This document shows positions 1 to 12,948 of a stretch of 64,000 nucleotides of DNA, in pieces. The DNA comes from Bromus sterilis (Eukaryota > Streptophyta > Magnoliopsida > Poales > Poaceae): assembly GCA_950022295.1 (NCBI GenBank), contig OX465601.1, positions 74,719,501 through 74,783,500 on the forward strand, written 5' to 3'. The notes under the pieces were generated by a model. The model did not search any database. It had not been told where the DNA came from and saw only the letters and a list, made by a program, of their open reading frames with translations. The translations under genes were made by a program, and so were the position numbers. Positions within the stretch are counted from its first letter, which is position 1; each line of letters begins with the position of its first letter.

Positions 1-2992
1 CCTGTACTACGAATACCAGAAAGAGGTAAGGAGCGTACACGAGTCCAAGTAACAAGTCTCCAACCAATACACCACTATGGTTACTTCCTCGACTTCCCCA
101 CGAGGAAGCACGCCATAGCACTCACACTTATCTTGACAAGTTTTAAGAGTAACTGTTCAAGTTGTCTATGATCAAGTAAAGGTCTCCAAGTAGTCCATAA
201 CCGCAGACACGGTTATTCGAATAGTTCATTAACCCTGCAGGGGTGTACTGCTACACACACGCCTCATCAGTTACCGCCTGGGGATGGACCCTTCAAGTGA
301 GTACCGGCGAGGATGCTGCCACAACATTTCACTCACGGCACCATCTCTAGTCCTAGGGAGTCGCCTATTTGAGTTGGGACCACAATCGGAATCCGGACGA
401 TTTTTCCGATGCGGACTCAAATGTTGTGTGACCGCCATCAAGCCCAACTCGATCATGATCACTTGATTCAACGTGCCCACAACCTATGCCAACCACTTAT
501 CTTGGTTCCACCTGCTTGAGATCGTTAAAGGGCGAACTACTTGCGACTCCTGGACAGGTCCGGGGTGAGGTACTAGGCCGAGAGGGGTCAGTGAGCCCAA
601 TGTGTGGTCGTACTCTTAGTCTTGGATAACAACACAAGAACTCGGGCTTAAGGCGGTGTTCAACGAGACAACCCACTGTGTACTCCTACACAGCCTCTCA
701 TCGTTCATCTTGTTTAGGGTAGATTCACCAACACGTTACCACCATCATTCACATGATCACTACCATCCCGACTCACAACAAAGTAGCCTCAGGTAACAAC
801 TCTAAGCAATGCAATAAGCTGTAACAGTTGCAGGGGCCACATGATAACAACCAACTCCTACATCTGCTAGGATTGTGGTCTGCTTACTACTGTGACAAAA
901 TGATAGGTCATGCAAAGGAATAGGTTGAACTAGCGGTAGAACGTATCATGGTGATATCCTAAACATGCATTTGCGAGAATGAGACGGAACTGGGATTTTA
1001 TCGACATGATCAAAGAGGGGGTGCTTGCCTTTCTGACGATCACGCGGTACTGGTCTTTTGACGTGAGGTTGAACTCGTCTCCGAGATCAACTCTACCGAG
1101 AAGATGCAATCACCGAAGCACTGGAAGTAAAGCACATTCAACATAGTACAATGCACAATCAATATGCAAACATAGCATGGCAAGGTGCTGATGTGACCTA
1201 GGTTTAATTTGCAACAATGTTAATTGAAGTTGATTTGAAAAGTAAATTCAAATTCAAACTCCAATTGTATTCAAATTGGTCCAAGTTGCATTTGCTAAAG
1301 TTTGTTCATTGTAACCCATGTGATTATGTGTGTGAATTGCTTCTGAAGTATAGGTGATCATATTAGCATTGCTTTGGTTGAAGTTGGATTAGCATTTGAA
1401 TTCATTTTGAATTAAATCCAATTAAATCAAATAGCAAAAGCTACTGATCCCTTTTTAAGATCAACTCCAACATAGCTGAAAGTTGGAAATTTGGATATAG
1501 GATTTTCTCCTGATCATTTTTCATATATTACACTTTGAATTTGGAGTTATAGATTAAAAGATATTCAATTTCAAAGTTTAGGCCATTTTTTGGAATTTCT
1601 GTATTAATTAAATCATTTCTCTTTTATTGCATCACGGTGATGTCATGCTGACGCAGGGGCTGGCCTGAAAGGGGGGTCCCACTGGTCAGCCTCTGTGGGT
1701 TAAATAAACTTCTGTTTAATTTAAACTTTGTTTAATTAAGGCCCTGGGCCCACTGTCATAGGGTGTTTAGGGGGGATTAGCAGTTGGGGTTAGGCTGTAA
1801 TGGCTAGGTGGCCGCCGGTGCCACTGTAGCCGCCGGAGAGCTCGCCGGAGAGGGGAATTCGGGCACGGGAGAGAAGAAGGAGAGTGCTGGGAGGTTGCTC
1901 TCGTTGTCGCGCAGCTGCTCGGTCTAGGCATGGGTCAAGGGGGCGCTCGGGGCCACGACTTCGACGACGGAGGCGGCGGCCGGAGCTTCTGTTCAATGGC
2001 GACAGGCAGCAGAGGGAATGGGGAGGGGAGTTAGGAGAGGGAAACGACGCGCCGTGCTCACCTGAACTCGATGGAAGGCGCGGCGAGGTCGGGGAGGCAG
2101 TGGTGGCGGAGAATTCGAGCTCGGGGTTGACGGCGGCCGGCGGCGAACTGGAGAAGGGGGCGACGTCTCCGGTGCTCCAGGGCTCGATTCCACGCGCATC
2201 TTGACGAAGAAGACGACGGGGAAGATGCTGGACACGGCGGCGGAGCTCCTCGATGCCATTGGCCACGCAGGCGCGGCGGCTTGCTCCGGCAGGGGGCTCG
2301 GGGTTGCACGGGAAACTGAGGGGAACGGGCTAGAGAGAGGGGGAAAGTGAAGCTGGGCTTCTCCAGCGTCTCCAGCGTGAGAAGATAGAGGAAGGGGAGG
2401 CCCTGCGTGGCCAGGAGCAGGAGGTGGCTTGCATGCGCGGTGCACGGCGCGTCGAGCACTCCGTCTGGCAAGGGAAGAAGACGATAGGGCGCTGGAGTGG
2501 GCTGGGCCTGATGGGCCTTCGCCCTAGGCGTAAGGTAAGAGGGTTTCCTCTGTTCTTCTTTTTATTAATTCTGTTTATTTGTTTGCCCTAATAAAATTAA
2601 TAGCTAGGGCATTTGTAAAAATCCCCAATTATTTTTATAAAACCTAGGTGACCTTATAGTAGTCAACCCCAAGTTTTGGTAATTTTTGAAATTTAATTTA
2701 TTTGAATTCCAATTCAAATAGACAATTGATTTAATTTCCAAGCCACTATTTGGATTTTTGAAAAATCTATGAGCATGGGATTAATCCCAAATCACTTTTA
2801 AAATGATCACACTCATTTTTAGGACTTTTCAACATATCCAAAAGAATTTTGGAAAAAGATTTATTTCTGGCCTTTTTAATTAAATTACTTAGGGCTTTTC
2901 TTTTCCCCATTTCCTTTTCCTTTTGCAATTTTTTTTTCATGATACAAAAATGCAAGCTAGGTTAAACACAAACCTAATTTAGGGTTCTGACA
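1..2992 (-). repeat. 3' LTR of Tekay copy 1 (partial)
   Basis: This matches 8811-11801 almost base for base with scattered substitutions, and ends in ...TCTGACA next to the polypurine tract. It holds an AT-rich part, a GC-rich block (about 1790-2480) and another AT-rich part. The overlapping frames in the GC-rich block are composition effects and are not called as genes. Confidence 0.93.
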
Positions 2993-4201
2993 ACTCGCCC
3001 CCACTCAAAAGAATCTCGTCCCGAGATTCAGAAGTCGTCGGGAGGAAGGTGGGATACTCAGCTCGTAGACGATCCTCTCGTTCCCAGGTAGCTTCTTTCT
3101 CTGAATGATGGGACCACTACACTTTGAAGAATCTGATCTTCTGACGTCTGGTGCTACGCTCGGCTTCATCAAGAATACGAACAGGGTACTCTCGATATGA
3201 AAGGTTATCTTGGAGATCAAGCGTTTCTTGGTCTACTTCGCGGATGGGGTCCTTGAAGCAACGCCTGAGTTGAGAGACGTGGAAGACATCATGAACCTGG
3301 GAGAGGTGGGGGGGTAGTTCCAATTGGTAGGCAACTTCTCCACGTTTAGCGAGAATGCGAAAGGGACCGATGTAACATGGGGCCAACTTGCCTTTGATAC
3401 CGAAGCGGTGGGTACCCTTCAGAGGAGTAACCCGAAGGTAAGCCTTCTCATCCAGATTATAGCTTTCTTCCCTATGATGACGATCATAATAGCTTTTCTG
3501 ACGAGACTGGGCTGTCTTCAACTTCTCACGAACAATGCGAACCTGCTCTTCTGCATCCTGAATCATATCCGGTCCAAAGAATTGTCTTTCATCGGTTTCT
3601 GACCAGTTTAGGGGTGTTCGACATTTCCGTCCATAGAGAAATTCAAAAGGAGCCATGCGCAAGCTAGATTGGAAGCTATTGTTATACGCAAATTCGACAA
3701 AAGGAAGAGAATTCTCCCATTTCTTTCCGAAAGAGATAACACAAGCTCTGAGCATGTCTTCGAGAATTTGATTGACCCTTTCTACTTGACCACTGGACTG
3801 CGGGTGATAGGCGGTGCTAAAGGAGAGGTGGGTTCCCATAGCATTCTGGAAACTTTCCCAAAATCGAGAAGTGAAAAGACTACCACGGTCTGAATTGATT
3901 TTCAAAGGAACACCGTGAAGTGACACGATTCGGGAGACATACAAGTCTGCTAACTGGCTAGCAGTTATAGACTCACGAACGGAAAGGAAGTGAGCAACTT
4001 TGGAAAGTCAGTCAATGACAACGAACATGGCATCATTTCCTTTCTGGGTTTTTGGAAAGCCAGTGATGAAGTCCATACTGACTTTATCCCATTTCCACTC
4101 GGGGATAGGCAAAGGTCTAAGAGTACCAGCAGGTCTTTGATGTTATGCCTTAACGCGACGACAAACATCACATTCAACAATGAACTGAGCAATTTCTCTC
4201 T
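2983..4201 (-). pseudogene. integrase core and chromodomain of Tekay copy 1 (broken)
   Basis: The long open part is 3117-3944. It covers the integrase core with an SDRG segment (second catalytic Asp) and the HPQSSGQVERVN segment carrying the catalytic Glu, then the GPF/Y-like linker and the start of the chromodomain. Two nonsense codons break it relative to copy 2: TGA at 4008-4010, just before the core region, and TAG at 3117-3119, at the start of the chromodomain's second half. Downstream of that stop the frame continues in homology through the polypurine tract and would end a few codons into the LTR. Transcription would run right to left from the LTR at 7868-11801. Confidence 0.88.
2993..3006 (-). 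promoter_or_regulatory. polypurine tract of Tekay copy 1
   Basis: The minus-strand purine-rich run GAGTGGGGGCGAGT abuts the 3' LTR, where plus-strand DNA synthesis is primed. The same run is present at 27528-27541 in copy 2. Confidence 0.75.
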
Positions 4202-4765
4202 TCATCCTAGTCCACCAAAATCTCTGGCGTAGATCTCGGTACATTTTGTGCTACCGGGATGAATCGAGAGGGGTGTGTCATGGGCTTCTTTGAGGATGAT
4301 TTGCCTTAGTTCCCTATTCTTAGGTACTACCAAACGATTTTCAAAGAATACCGTTCCCTTACTATCTGTGGAGAAGCATTTAGCAACTCCGCTAGCAATG
4401 TTCTCTTTGATCCGACGAACACCTCGTGCACGCCTTTGGGAAACTATGATTTTATCCTCAAGGGTTGATTTCGCCACCAAGTTGAAAAGAGATCCACGAG
4501 GAACAATCTCGAGGTTGAGCTTTCGAAATTCCTCATGAAGAAGTGGTTGATACTGTTGTAACATGAGGTTGTTACAATACGGCTTACGACTTAGTGCATC
4601 AGCCATGACATTGGCTTTGCCTGGGGTGTAAGAAATTCCTAAGTCATAATCTTTTATCAACTCAATCCAGCGTCTTTGCCTGAGATTAAGATCTGGCTGG
4701 GTGAATATGTATTTGAGGCTTTGGTGGTCGGAATAGATCTCACAACGATTAACAAGGAGGTAATG
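4202..4765 (-). pseudogene. RNase H end and integrase zinc region of Tekay copy 1 (broken)
   Basis: The open part 4202-4660 begins in the RNase H C-terminus, with a DALSRK motif typical of Ty3/gypsy pol, and runs toward the HHCC zinc domain of integrase. The frame is closed upstream by TGA at 4766-4768 (CGA in copy 2). Downstream, a run of four T at about 4243-4246, where copy 2 has five, shifts the frame and ends it at 4202. Homology to copy 2 resumes in another frame. Confidence 0.85.
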
Positions 4766-6028
4766 TCACCAAGTTGTCAGGGCATGAAATACGGGAGCGA
4801 GTTCAAGATCATTGGTAGGACAGTTCTGTTCATGTGGACGCAACTGGCGTGAAGCATAAGCTACCACATGTCTATCTTGCATAAGTATGCATCCTAACCC
4901 TTGCCGTGAGGCGTCACAATAGATCTCGAAATCCTTTTTGGTGTCTGGAGGCGCAAGTACGGGTGCAGTAGTCAATCTTCTTTTTAGCTCTTGAAAGCTT
5001 TCCTCGCACTTGGGAGTCCATTCGAATTTATTATCTTTCTTGAGGAGTTTAGTAAGAGGCTTTGCAACTTTAGAAAAGTTCTCGACGAAGTGGCGACAAT
5101 AGCTTGCTAAGCCAAGAAAACTCCTAACTTGCTTAACCGATTCAGGTGGAGTCCACTCAAGGATTGCCTGAACTCTCTCGGGATTGACAGCAATGCCTTT
5201 TGCAGAAATCACGTGGCCTAAATAGGTCACTTCTGGTAGCCAGAATTCACACTTTGAGAATTTGGCATATAGGCGATGCTCTCTAAGTTTCATCAATACC
5301 AGCCTAAGATGTTCTGCGTGATCTTCTTCGTTCTTCAAGTAGATGAGAATGTCATCAAGATAAACTACAACAAATTTATCTAGGTACTCCATGAAGATCG
5401 AATTCATCAAGCGCGAGAATGTGGCGGGGGCATTGGTTAAACCGAAGGACATGACGGTGTACTCATAAAGACCATAACGAGTAGTGAAAGCCGTTTTGGG
5501 AATGTCCTCGTTTCTGATTTTGATTTGATGATAGCCTAATCTTAAATCCATCTTGGAGAAGACAGAGGATCCTGCAAGTTGATCATAAAGATCATTGATC
5601 CTGGGCAGTGGGTACTTGTTCTTTATCGTCGCTAGATTTAGCGGGCGATAGTCTACGCACATCCTTTCTGTTCCATCTTTCTTCGTTACGAAAAGAACGG
5701 GGCAACCCCATGGCGATGAGCTAGGGCGGATGAAGCCTTTTGCCAACGAAGCTTCAAGTTGGATTTTTAGCTCAGCTAACTCACGTGGGGCCATTCTATA
5801 TGGGCGTCTGGATATTGGGGCGGTTCCTGGGATAAGATCTACCACAAACTCTATAGATCTGTCAGGTGGTATGCCTGGCAGCTCTTCTGGAAATACATCC
5901 GAGAAGTCACGAACCACCGGAATATCTTCAAGGTCTGGAAGAGGAAGCACATTCAAAGAATGCACCTGGGTTTTAGAGCTTGGTGAGGTGTACTTGATTG
6001 TCTGGCCTGATGGATGGGTTAGTTTAAC
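4766..6028 (-). pseudogene. protease end and reverse transcriptase of Tekay copy 1 (broken)
   Basis: The open stretch 4766-5965 encodes the RT palm and the start of RNase H. The catalytic YLDD box is encoded by the reverse complement of 5351-5362 and is intact. Other Ty3 RT landmarks are visible, including the FVTKKDGTERMCVDYR segment, LPRINDLYDQLAG and the DASRQGLG start of RNase H. The frame is in phase with gag-protease upstream but separated from it by TAA at 6029-6031, and closes at TGA 4766-4768. Confidence 0.9.
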
Positions 6029-7447
6029 TTATTTGGCTTTACAATCAAGGACAACATTCTGTCTTGATAACCAATCCATTCCTAGGATCACATCAATGTC
6101 TGAAGACTTGAGGGCTATAAGTGAGGCAAGGAATATTAAACCCTCAATTGCAACTTCATTCTCATGACTCACCATGGTGGTGTGCCATCTGGATCCAGGG
6201 GCTTGCACAACTAAGGGGGTGGATAACATCGAAAAAGAGATGTCATGTGACAGTGCAAAGTCCTGGGATATGAATGAGTGATATGCTCCTGGGTCGAAAA
6301 GAACCGAAGCTGGGGTGGAATTGACCGGAAGGGTTCCGAGTACAACATCGGTTGACTTGTGGGAATCTAGAATGGATAAATGATTCACATAACCATGTTC
6401 ATAAAAAGGAGGCTTGACATTGGAAGTCTTGGGTGGTGGCTTACCACGACGAAAGGCTTGCTTTGGTTTAGGGGTGGTGGCTACATGATTTTGGGGACAC
6501 TCTCGAACATTGTGGCCTGATTGTCCACATTGGAAACAAACACCACGTGGAATGAAAGGAACTTGAGCACTTGATTGTCCAAAAAAATTCCAAGGAGGAA
6601 GATTGGGTTGAGGTGGACGATATATGTTGGTTGATGATCTAGAAGCACTTACAGCATGACTGACGTCACTGAAGGGAATCCATACACATCTTTTCCGAGA
6701 ACCTGAGCTAGAAGATTGGGAAAACTCACGATCACGCTTGCGAGACTCTTCATACAACTCATTTCCATACTCGGCCTTGAAGGATTTGTCGACTAATTCC
6801 CGGAAGTTGACGAACTCGTGAAGATTCAGGTCATGACGAAGGACGGGGCTAAGTCCATTGCGGAACCTGGCTTGTTTCTTGGCGTCAGTGGATACTTCTT
6901 CTTGGGCATAACGTGCTAGACGAGTGAACTCAGTCCGATACTCATGAACAGACATCTTCCCTTGGGCCAGATTGCAAAACTCTTCTTTCTTGCGCTCCAT
7001 CATCTGATCCGGAATATGGTAACCTCGGAAGTCATCACAGAACTCTTGGCAAGTCACCACGTGACCAACTAATTGCATTGCCACGAAGTTCTCCCACCAC
7101 TGAAGAGCAGCACCTTCCAGAAAGTATGCCGCGAATAGCACACGATCACCTCGAGCAACATGGGTTGTCTCAAGCTTACGCTTGAGGGAACGAAGCCAAT
7201 CATCGACATCAAGGGGCTCGGAAGGACATCGGAAAACTGGTGGGTTGAGGAGAATGAAGTCCTGGATGGTAACAACACTATGATGCTGACGAGAAGTGTT
7301 CTGCTCAATACGCTCGAGAAGACGTGTCTGATCACGACGATTCTGTTCAGCCTCCATCATGATTTCTTCCGTTGAGGTTGGTGGTGGAGGTTCTTCACTG
7401 TCTATGTTACCAGAACTGGGGTCAACACCTTGATTTGCACCTGACAT
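6029..7447 (-). pseudogene. gag and protease of Tekay copy 1
   Basis: The 472-codon frame starts at ATG 7447, about 0.4 kb after the primer site. Residues about 60-230 form a Retrotrans_gag-type capsid, including a WWENF segment. A CCHC zinc knuckle (CFQCGQSGHNVREC) follows, then a retropepsin-like region ending in ILGMDWL. The catalytic triad normally reads D-S/T-G-A; here it reads DPGA, so protease activity is doubtful. The frame ends at TAA 6029-6031 where copy 2 has a serine codon, so the stop separates gag-protease from RT. Confidence 0.9.
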
Positions 7448-7851
7448 TCTGTGTGATAAGAATCAACAAACAGAATAGGATTTAGGACACAATTCTATGC
7501 TAAGATAACAAGACTATAATGAAACAACATCGAAGTCACAAACGGACAGCATAACGGCTGTACCGGGATGGAAATTGAGACAACCTACAAGATAACGGAC
7601 ATCACTTCCACAGGAACACTATGGAATGATGACTCAAAAAGACCACAACACTCCTACAGCTACAAAGAAGCAAACAACGAGATGTCCTATCTTCCCGTAG
7701 AATAAGATGAGGATGACTCAGAACTCAGATCGATGAGGGTAAGGAGAAAAAAGAAGCCTTACGTTGTTCCCTTATACCCAAAGTAACTATATAACTATAG
7801 AATGCTAGACTCGACATCGGCCAATGGTTTGATAATCCTATAGGCAGTCCT
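7448..7851 (-). other. untranslated leader of Tekay copy 1
   Basis: This non-coding stretch lies between the primer-binding site and gag. It is conserved with 31984-32414 of copy 2, apart from a short segment present only there. I see no frame or further feature. Confidence 0.75.
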
Positions 7852-7863
7852 GCTCTGATACCA
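7852..7863 (-). promoter_or_regulatory. primer-binding site of Tekay copy 1 (tRNA-Met type)
   Basis: The minus strand reads TGGTATCAGAGC, the standard initiator tRNA-Met complement used by many plant LTR retrotransposons. It lies four bases inside the 5' LTR edge at 7868 and fixes the element as minus strand. Confidence 0.93.
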
Positions 7864-7867
7864 AGTC

Positions 7868-10800
7868 TGTCGGGACACGGGGTTAGGGTATGTAATTCCG
7901 ATCACAATGCAATCACATGGAGAGCCGAGAGCCGTACCCACTTGTCTAAGCAGACAAGGCCAAGCACAAATCACTCTCGGTAAGCATCGAACGTGAGGGG
8001 CATCCCATCCAGGCCGGATGATCAACTGAGATGGGTCCTCATCGTCCGCTCACAAGTCTAAATGCTTATGGGTGGTGAATCCCATACTCATAGACAAGTC
8101 GCATCAACCATGTTATCGATTGAATCATAACCCTTACATAGACTTACTCCAGCCCGATCACTTAGTGGGGGCTAGGGCGGGCTCGATCATACAACAAAGT
8201 GTTCACGTGACAGAGTTACGAGCAATCGCATCGTGATACCCCAAGCTGCGCACATCTAAGGGCCACTTGGTGTATAAAAGACCGTCAGCCAGATCACAAC
8301 TAAGGTCAGGAAAACCCATACTAAGACATGCATGTTATAATCATACACGCAGCACACATGTCTAGTATAAACAGATGGTAATCACAACATGAACTCTACA
8401 AACTCATAGTCTTTATAACTTCTGCTAAACAGAGCAGACATAGTAGTTGTATTACAAGCAGAGATCACATGGATGTGATCCAACATTACATCAAGCATCA
8501 ACGGAAGCAAATTATGTCTTAGTAAAGACAAGGTTAACAAATGGCTTAAGAAGCCTGAAAGAAAAATACAACGACCCTCCAAAGGGCACAGGCTGCTATC
8601 TGGAAATATACGACATGGTCCACGTCGAGCCCGAGGTAGAGGCCACCATCAGGGTTAGTGGTCTCGTCTCTAAAACATAGAATAAGCAAACGTGAGTACA
8701 AATTCGTACTGAGCAAGACTTACATAGGAACTATACTACTCATGCACATGTATCAAGGCAAAGGGAGGTGGGGTTTCACTTGCAGAAGTGACAGCTTTGA
8801 CTTGGCTAGTCCTGTACTACGAATACCAGAAAGAGGTAAGGAGCGTACACGAGTCCAAGTAACAAGTATCCAACCAATACACCACTATGGTTACTTCCTC
8901 GACTTCCCCACAAGGAAGCACGCCATAGCACTCACACTTATCTTGACAAGTTTTAAGAGTAACTGGTCAAGTTGTCTATGATCAAGTAAAGGTCTCCAAG
9001 TAGTCCATAACCGTGGACACGACTATTCGAATAGTTCATTAACCCTGCAGGGGTGTACTGCTACACACACGCCTCATCAGTTATCGCCTGGGGATGGACC
9101 CTTCAAGTGAGTACCGGCGAGGATGCTGCCACGATACTTCACTCACGACACCATCTCTAGTCCTAGGGAATCGCCTATTTGAGTTGGGACCACAATCGGA
9201 ATCCGACCGATTTTTCCGATGCGGACTCAAAAGTTGTGTGACCGCCATCAAGCTCAACTCGATCATGATCACTTGATTCAACGTGCCCACAACCTACGCC
9301 AACCACTTACCTTGGTTCCACCTGCTTGAGATCGTTAAAGGGCGAACTACTTGCGACTCCTGGACAGGTCCGGGGTGAGGTACTAGGCCGAGAGGGGTCA
9401 GTGAGGCCAATGTGTGGTCGTACTCTTAGTCTTGGATAACAACACAAGAACTCGGGCTTAAGGCGGTGTTCAACGAGACAACCCACTATGTACTCCTACA
9501 CAGCCTCTCATCGTTCACCTTGTTTAGGGTAGATTCACCAACACGTTACCACCATCATTCACATGATCACTACCATCCCGAATCACAACAAAGTAGTCTC
9601 AGGTAACAACTCTAAGCAATGCAATAAGCTGTAACAGTTGCAGGGGCCACAGGATAACAACCAACTCCTACATCTGCTAGGATTGTGGTTTGCTTACTAC
9701 TGTGACAAAATGATAGGTCATGCAAAGGAATAGGTTGAACTAGCGGTAGACCATATCATGGTGACATCCTAAACATGCATTTGCGAGAATGAGACGGAAC
9801 TGGGATTTTATCGACATGATCAAAGAGGGGGTGCTTGCCTTGCTGACGATCACGAGGTACTGGTCTTCTGACGTGAGGTTGAACTCGTCTCCAAGATCAA
9901 CTCTACCGAGAAGATGCAATCACCGAAGCACTGGAATTAAAGCACATTCAACATAGTACAATGTACAATCAATATGCAAACATAGCATGGCAAGGTGCTG
10001 ATGTGACCTAGGTTTAATTTGCAACAATGTTAATTGAAGTTGATTTGAAAAGTAAATTCAAATTCAAACTCCAATTGTATTCAAATTGGTCCAAGTTGCA
10101 TTTGCTAAAGTTTGTTCATTGTAACCCATGTGATTATGTGTGTGAATTGCTTCTGAAGTATAGGTGATCATATTAGCATTGCTTTGGTTGAAGTTGGATT
10201 AGCATTTGAATTCATTTTGAATTAAATCCAATTAAATCAAATAGAAAAAGCTACTGATCCCTTTTTAAGATCAACTCCAACATAGCTGAAAGTTGGAAAT
10301 TTGGATAGAGGATTTTCTCATGATCATTTTTCATATATTACACTTTGAATTTGGAGTTATAGATTAAAAGATATTCAATTTCAAAATTTAGACCATATTT
10401 TGGAATTTCTGTATTAATTAAATCATTTCTCTTTTATTGCATCAGGGTGATGTCATGCTGACGCAGGGGCTGGCCTGACAGGGGGGTCCCACTGGTCAGC
10501 CTCTGTGGGTTAAATAAACTTCTGTTTAATTTAAACTTTGTTTAATTAAGGCCCTGGGCCCACTGTCATAGGGTGTTTAGGGGGGGATTAGCAGTTGGGG
10601 TTAGGCTCTAATGGCTAGGTGGCCGCCGGTGCCACTGTAGCCGCCGGAGAGCTCGCCGGAGAGGGGAATTCGGGCACGGGAGAGAAGAAGGAGAGTGCTG
10701 GGAGGTTGCTCTCGTTGTCGCGCAGCTGCTCGGTCTAGGCATGGGTCAAGGGGGCGCTCGGGGCCACGACTTCGACGACGGAGGCGGCGGCCGGAGCTTC

Positions 10801-11801
10801 TGTTCAATGGCGACAGGCAGCAGAGGGAATGGGGAGGGGAGTTAGGAGAGGGAAACGACGCGCCGTGCTCACCTGAACTCGATGGAAGGCGCGGCGAGGT
10901 CGGGGAGGCAGTGGTGGCGGAGAATTCGAGCTCGGGGTTGACGGCGGCCGGCGGCGAACTGGAGAAGGGGGCGACGTCTCCGGTGCTCCAGGGCTTGATT
11001 CCACGCGCAGCTTGACGAAGAAGACGACGGGGAAGATGCTGGACACGGCGAAGGAGTTCCTCGATGCCTTTGGCCACGCAGGCGCGGCGGCTTGCTCCGG
11101 CGGGGGGCTCGGGGTTGCGCGGGAAACGGAGGGGATCGGGCTAGAGAGAGGGGGAAAGTGAAGCTGGGCTTGTCCAGCGTCTCCAGCGTGAGAAGATAGA
11201 GGAAGGGGAGGCCCTGCGTGGCCAGGAGCAGAAGGTGGCTTGCATGCGCGGTGCACGGCGCGTCGAGCACTCCTTCTGGCAAGGGAAGAAGACGACAGGG
11301 CGCTGGAGTGGGCTGGGCCTGATGGGCCTTCGCCCTAAGCGTAAGGTAAGAGGGTTTCCTCTGTTCTTCTTTTAATTAATTCTGTTTATTTGTTTGCCCT
11401 AATAAAATTAATAGCTAGGGCATTTGTAAAAATCCCCAATTATTTTTATAAAACCTAGGTGACCTTATAGTAGTCAACCCCAAGTTTTGGGAATTTTTGA
11501 AATTCAATTTATTTGAATTCCAATTCAAATAGAGAATTGATTTAATTTCCAAGCCACTATTTGGATTTTTGAAAAATCTATGAGCATGGGATTAATCCCA
11601 AATCACTTTTAAAATGATCACACTCATTTTTAGGACTTTTCAACATATCCAAAAGAATTTTGGAAAAAGATTTATTTCTGGCCTTTTTAATTAAATTACT
11701 TAGGGCTTTTCTTTTCCCCATTTCCTTTTCCTTTTGCATTTTTTTTCATGATGCAAAAATGCAAGCTAGGTTAAACACAAACCTAATTTAGGGTTCTGAC
11801 A
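7868..11801 (-). repeat. 5' LTR of Tekay copy 1 (complete, 3934 bp)
   Basis: It runs from TGTCGGGACA to ...TTCTGACA on the plus strand, with a terminal TG/CA and short inverted ends (TGTC...GACA). It aligns with 1-2992 and with 23590-27527. A GC-rich block at about 10600-11300 interrupts otherwise AT-rich sequence. The right neighbour is Athila-type LTR sequence. Confidence 0.93.
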
Positions 11802-12948
11802 CTAAAATAAGTAGACCGAAATCCAACTGCATCTACTACTAATCATCCACCTTGAGATATCTATCCAGAACATCTCGCTGGTATTAAGTTGCGAGCCCCA
11901 CCCAAAGTGTAAACCCAAAGCAATAGACAACTACATTAAAAAGCACTTTGCATAAAGTAAACAATGCTTGCAACCGCGGTTACAAGCACCGTTGTTTTCC
12001 CCCTTGTGGCAACATCACATCCCCTAGACTCATGTTTCTGTCACTCAAGCGTGTCATCAGGGGGCATGAACCCACAATCGAGCATAACGTTCCATCTTGG
12101 GGTTACTACCTACTACTTGGCCATAGCAATAAACAACAACGGAGAACATGCAAGAATTACTTAAGAACAAAAATATAAGAGATAAGAACCAAATATATTA
12201 CTCAATCACAATCTGAACATAATCTCATAATCCATCAGATCCCATCAAACTCAGCATAGCAACAGCAGAAAGATTACAAAAGTGCCTCGATCATGTAGGG
12301 CAGCTCACGAGGTCTAAACCATGAAGAACAAAGAGGGGAGGAGAACATCACATAGCTACTGATCACGGACCCATGGTCCAAAGGAAACTACTCACGGCAC
12401 ATCCGGGAAGCATCCATGGTGGAGAGGAGACTCCAGGAGGTCGGCCCTCCCTCCGGCAGGGTGTTGGGAAGAGGTCTGCTGGTGCTCCCAATCTCGGAAG
12501 CGCGGCGGCGGCGGAACAGAGGCGAGATCGCGGAAAAGGGTTCCTCTCCTGAGGGTTTCTCGTCACGGAGAATATATAGGCGAAGGGGGGCAGCCAGGGG
12601 CCCCACCAGGGGTCCAGGCGGCCCCCTGGCGCGGCCAGCCCCTAGGGCGCGCCACCAGGGCGCCTGGGCCCCTGGTGGTGGCCCTCTGGCCCCACTCAGG
12701 TTCTTCCGGATGGTTCTTCTGCGCTGATTTTTTATCTGATTTTTCCCGAATTTTTGGAGCACTTTTTATATGGGGGAAAACTGAAATAGAAAAACAGCAG
12801 AAAATAGGAACTGGCACTGTGGTGCACTGAGTTAATAGGTTAGTCCAAATATGATCAAAAGTGTATGGAAGTGTATCGAGATCATAGCAATATCACACAA
12901 AACATGCATGGAGCTAGCAGAAATTATAGATACGTTTTGGACGTATCA
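11802..12948 (-). repeat. Athila-type LTR, minus strand, cut by Tekay copy 1
   Basis: This is the reverse complement of the first two thirds of the LTRs at 45897-47490 and 52566-54186. Its LTR start, TGATACGTCCAAAACG on the minus strand, is at 12948. A TATA-like block (complement of 12571-12580) corresponds to that of the other copies. Homology stops at 11801/11802 where Tekay copy 1 is inserted. The rest of this LTR, and its element if any, lies left of the window. The bases after 12948 (cctcg) are the candidate target-site duplication. Confidence 0.88.

Larger units (their letters stand above)
1..11801 (-). mobile_element. Ty3/gypsy chromovirus (Tekay/Del-like) copy 1, left LTR cut by window
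   Basis: The element reads on the minus strand: right (5') LTR, tRNA-Met-type primer site, gag, protease, RT, RNase H, integrase, chromodomain, polypurine tract, left (3') LTR. Position 1 aligns with 8811 of the right LTR, so roughly 0.94 kb of the left LTR lies outside the window. The 3.9 kb LTRs and C-terminal chromodomain fit the Tekay/Del lineage; the family name is inference. The frame carries three in-frame stops before the integrase core, one frameshift and a later stop, so it is not autonomous. It sits inside an Athila-type LTR; the base run after 11801 (ctaaa) is the candidate right target-site duplication, and its partner is off the left edge. Confidence 0.93.

Noticed and set aside
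1790..2471. Overlapping frames on both strands in the GC-rich LTR block (also 10601-11282 and 26303-27182)
   Set aside because: High GC gives few stops on any strand; the proteins are low-complexity Arg/Pro/Ser runs and lie wholly inside LTRs.
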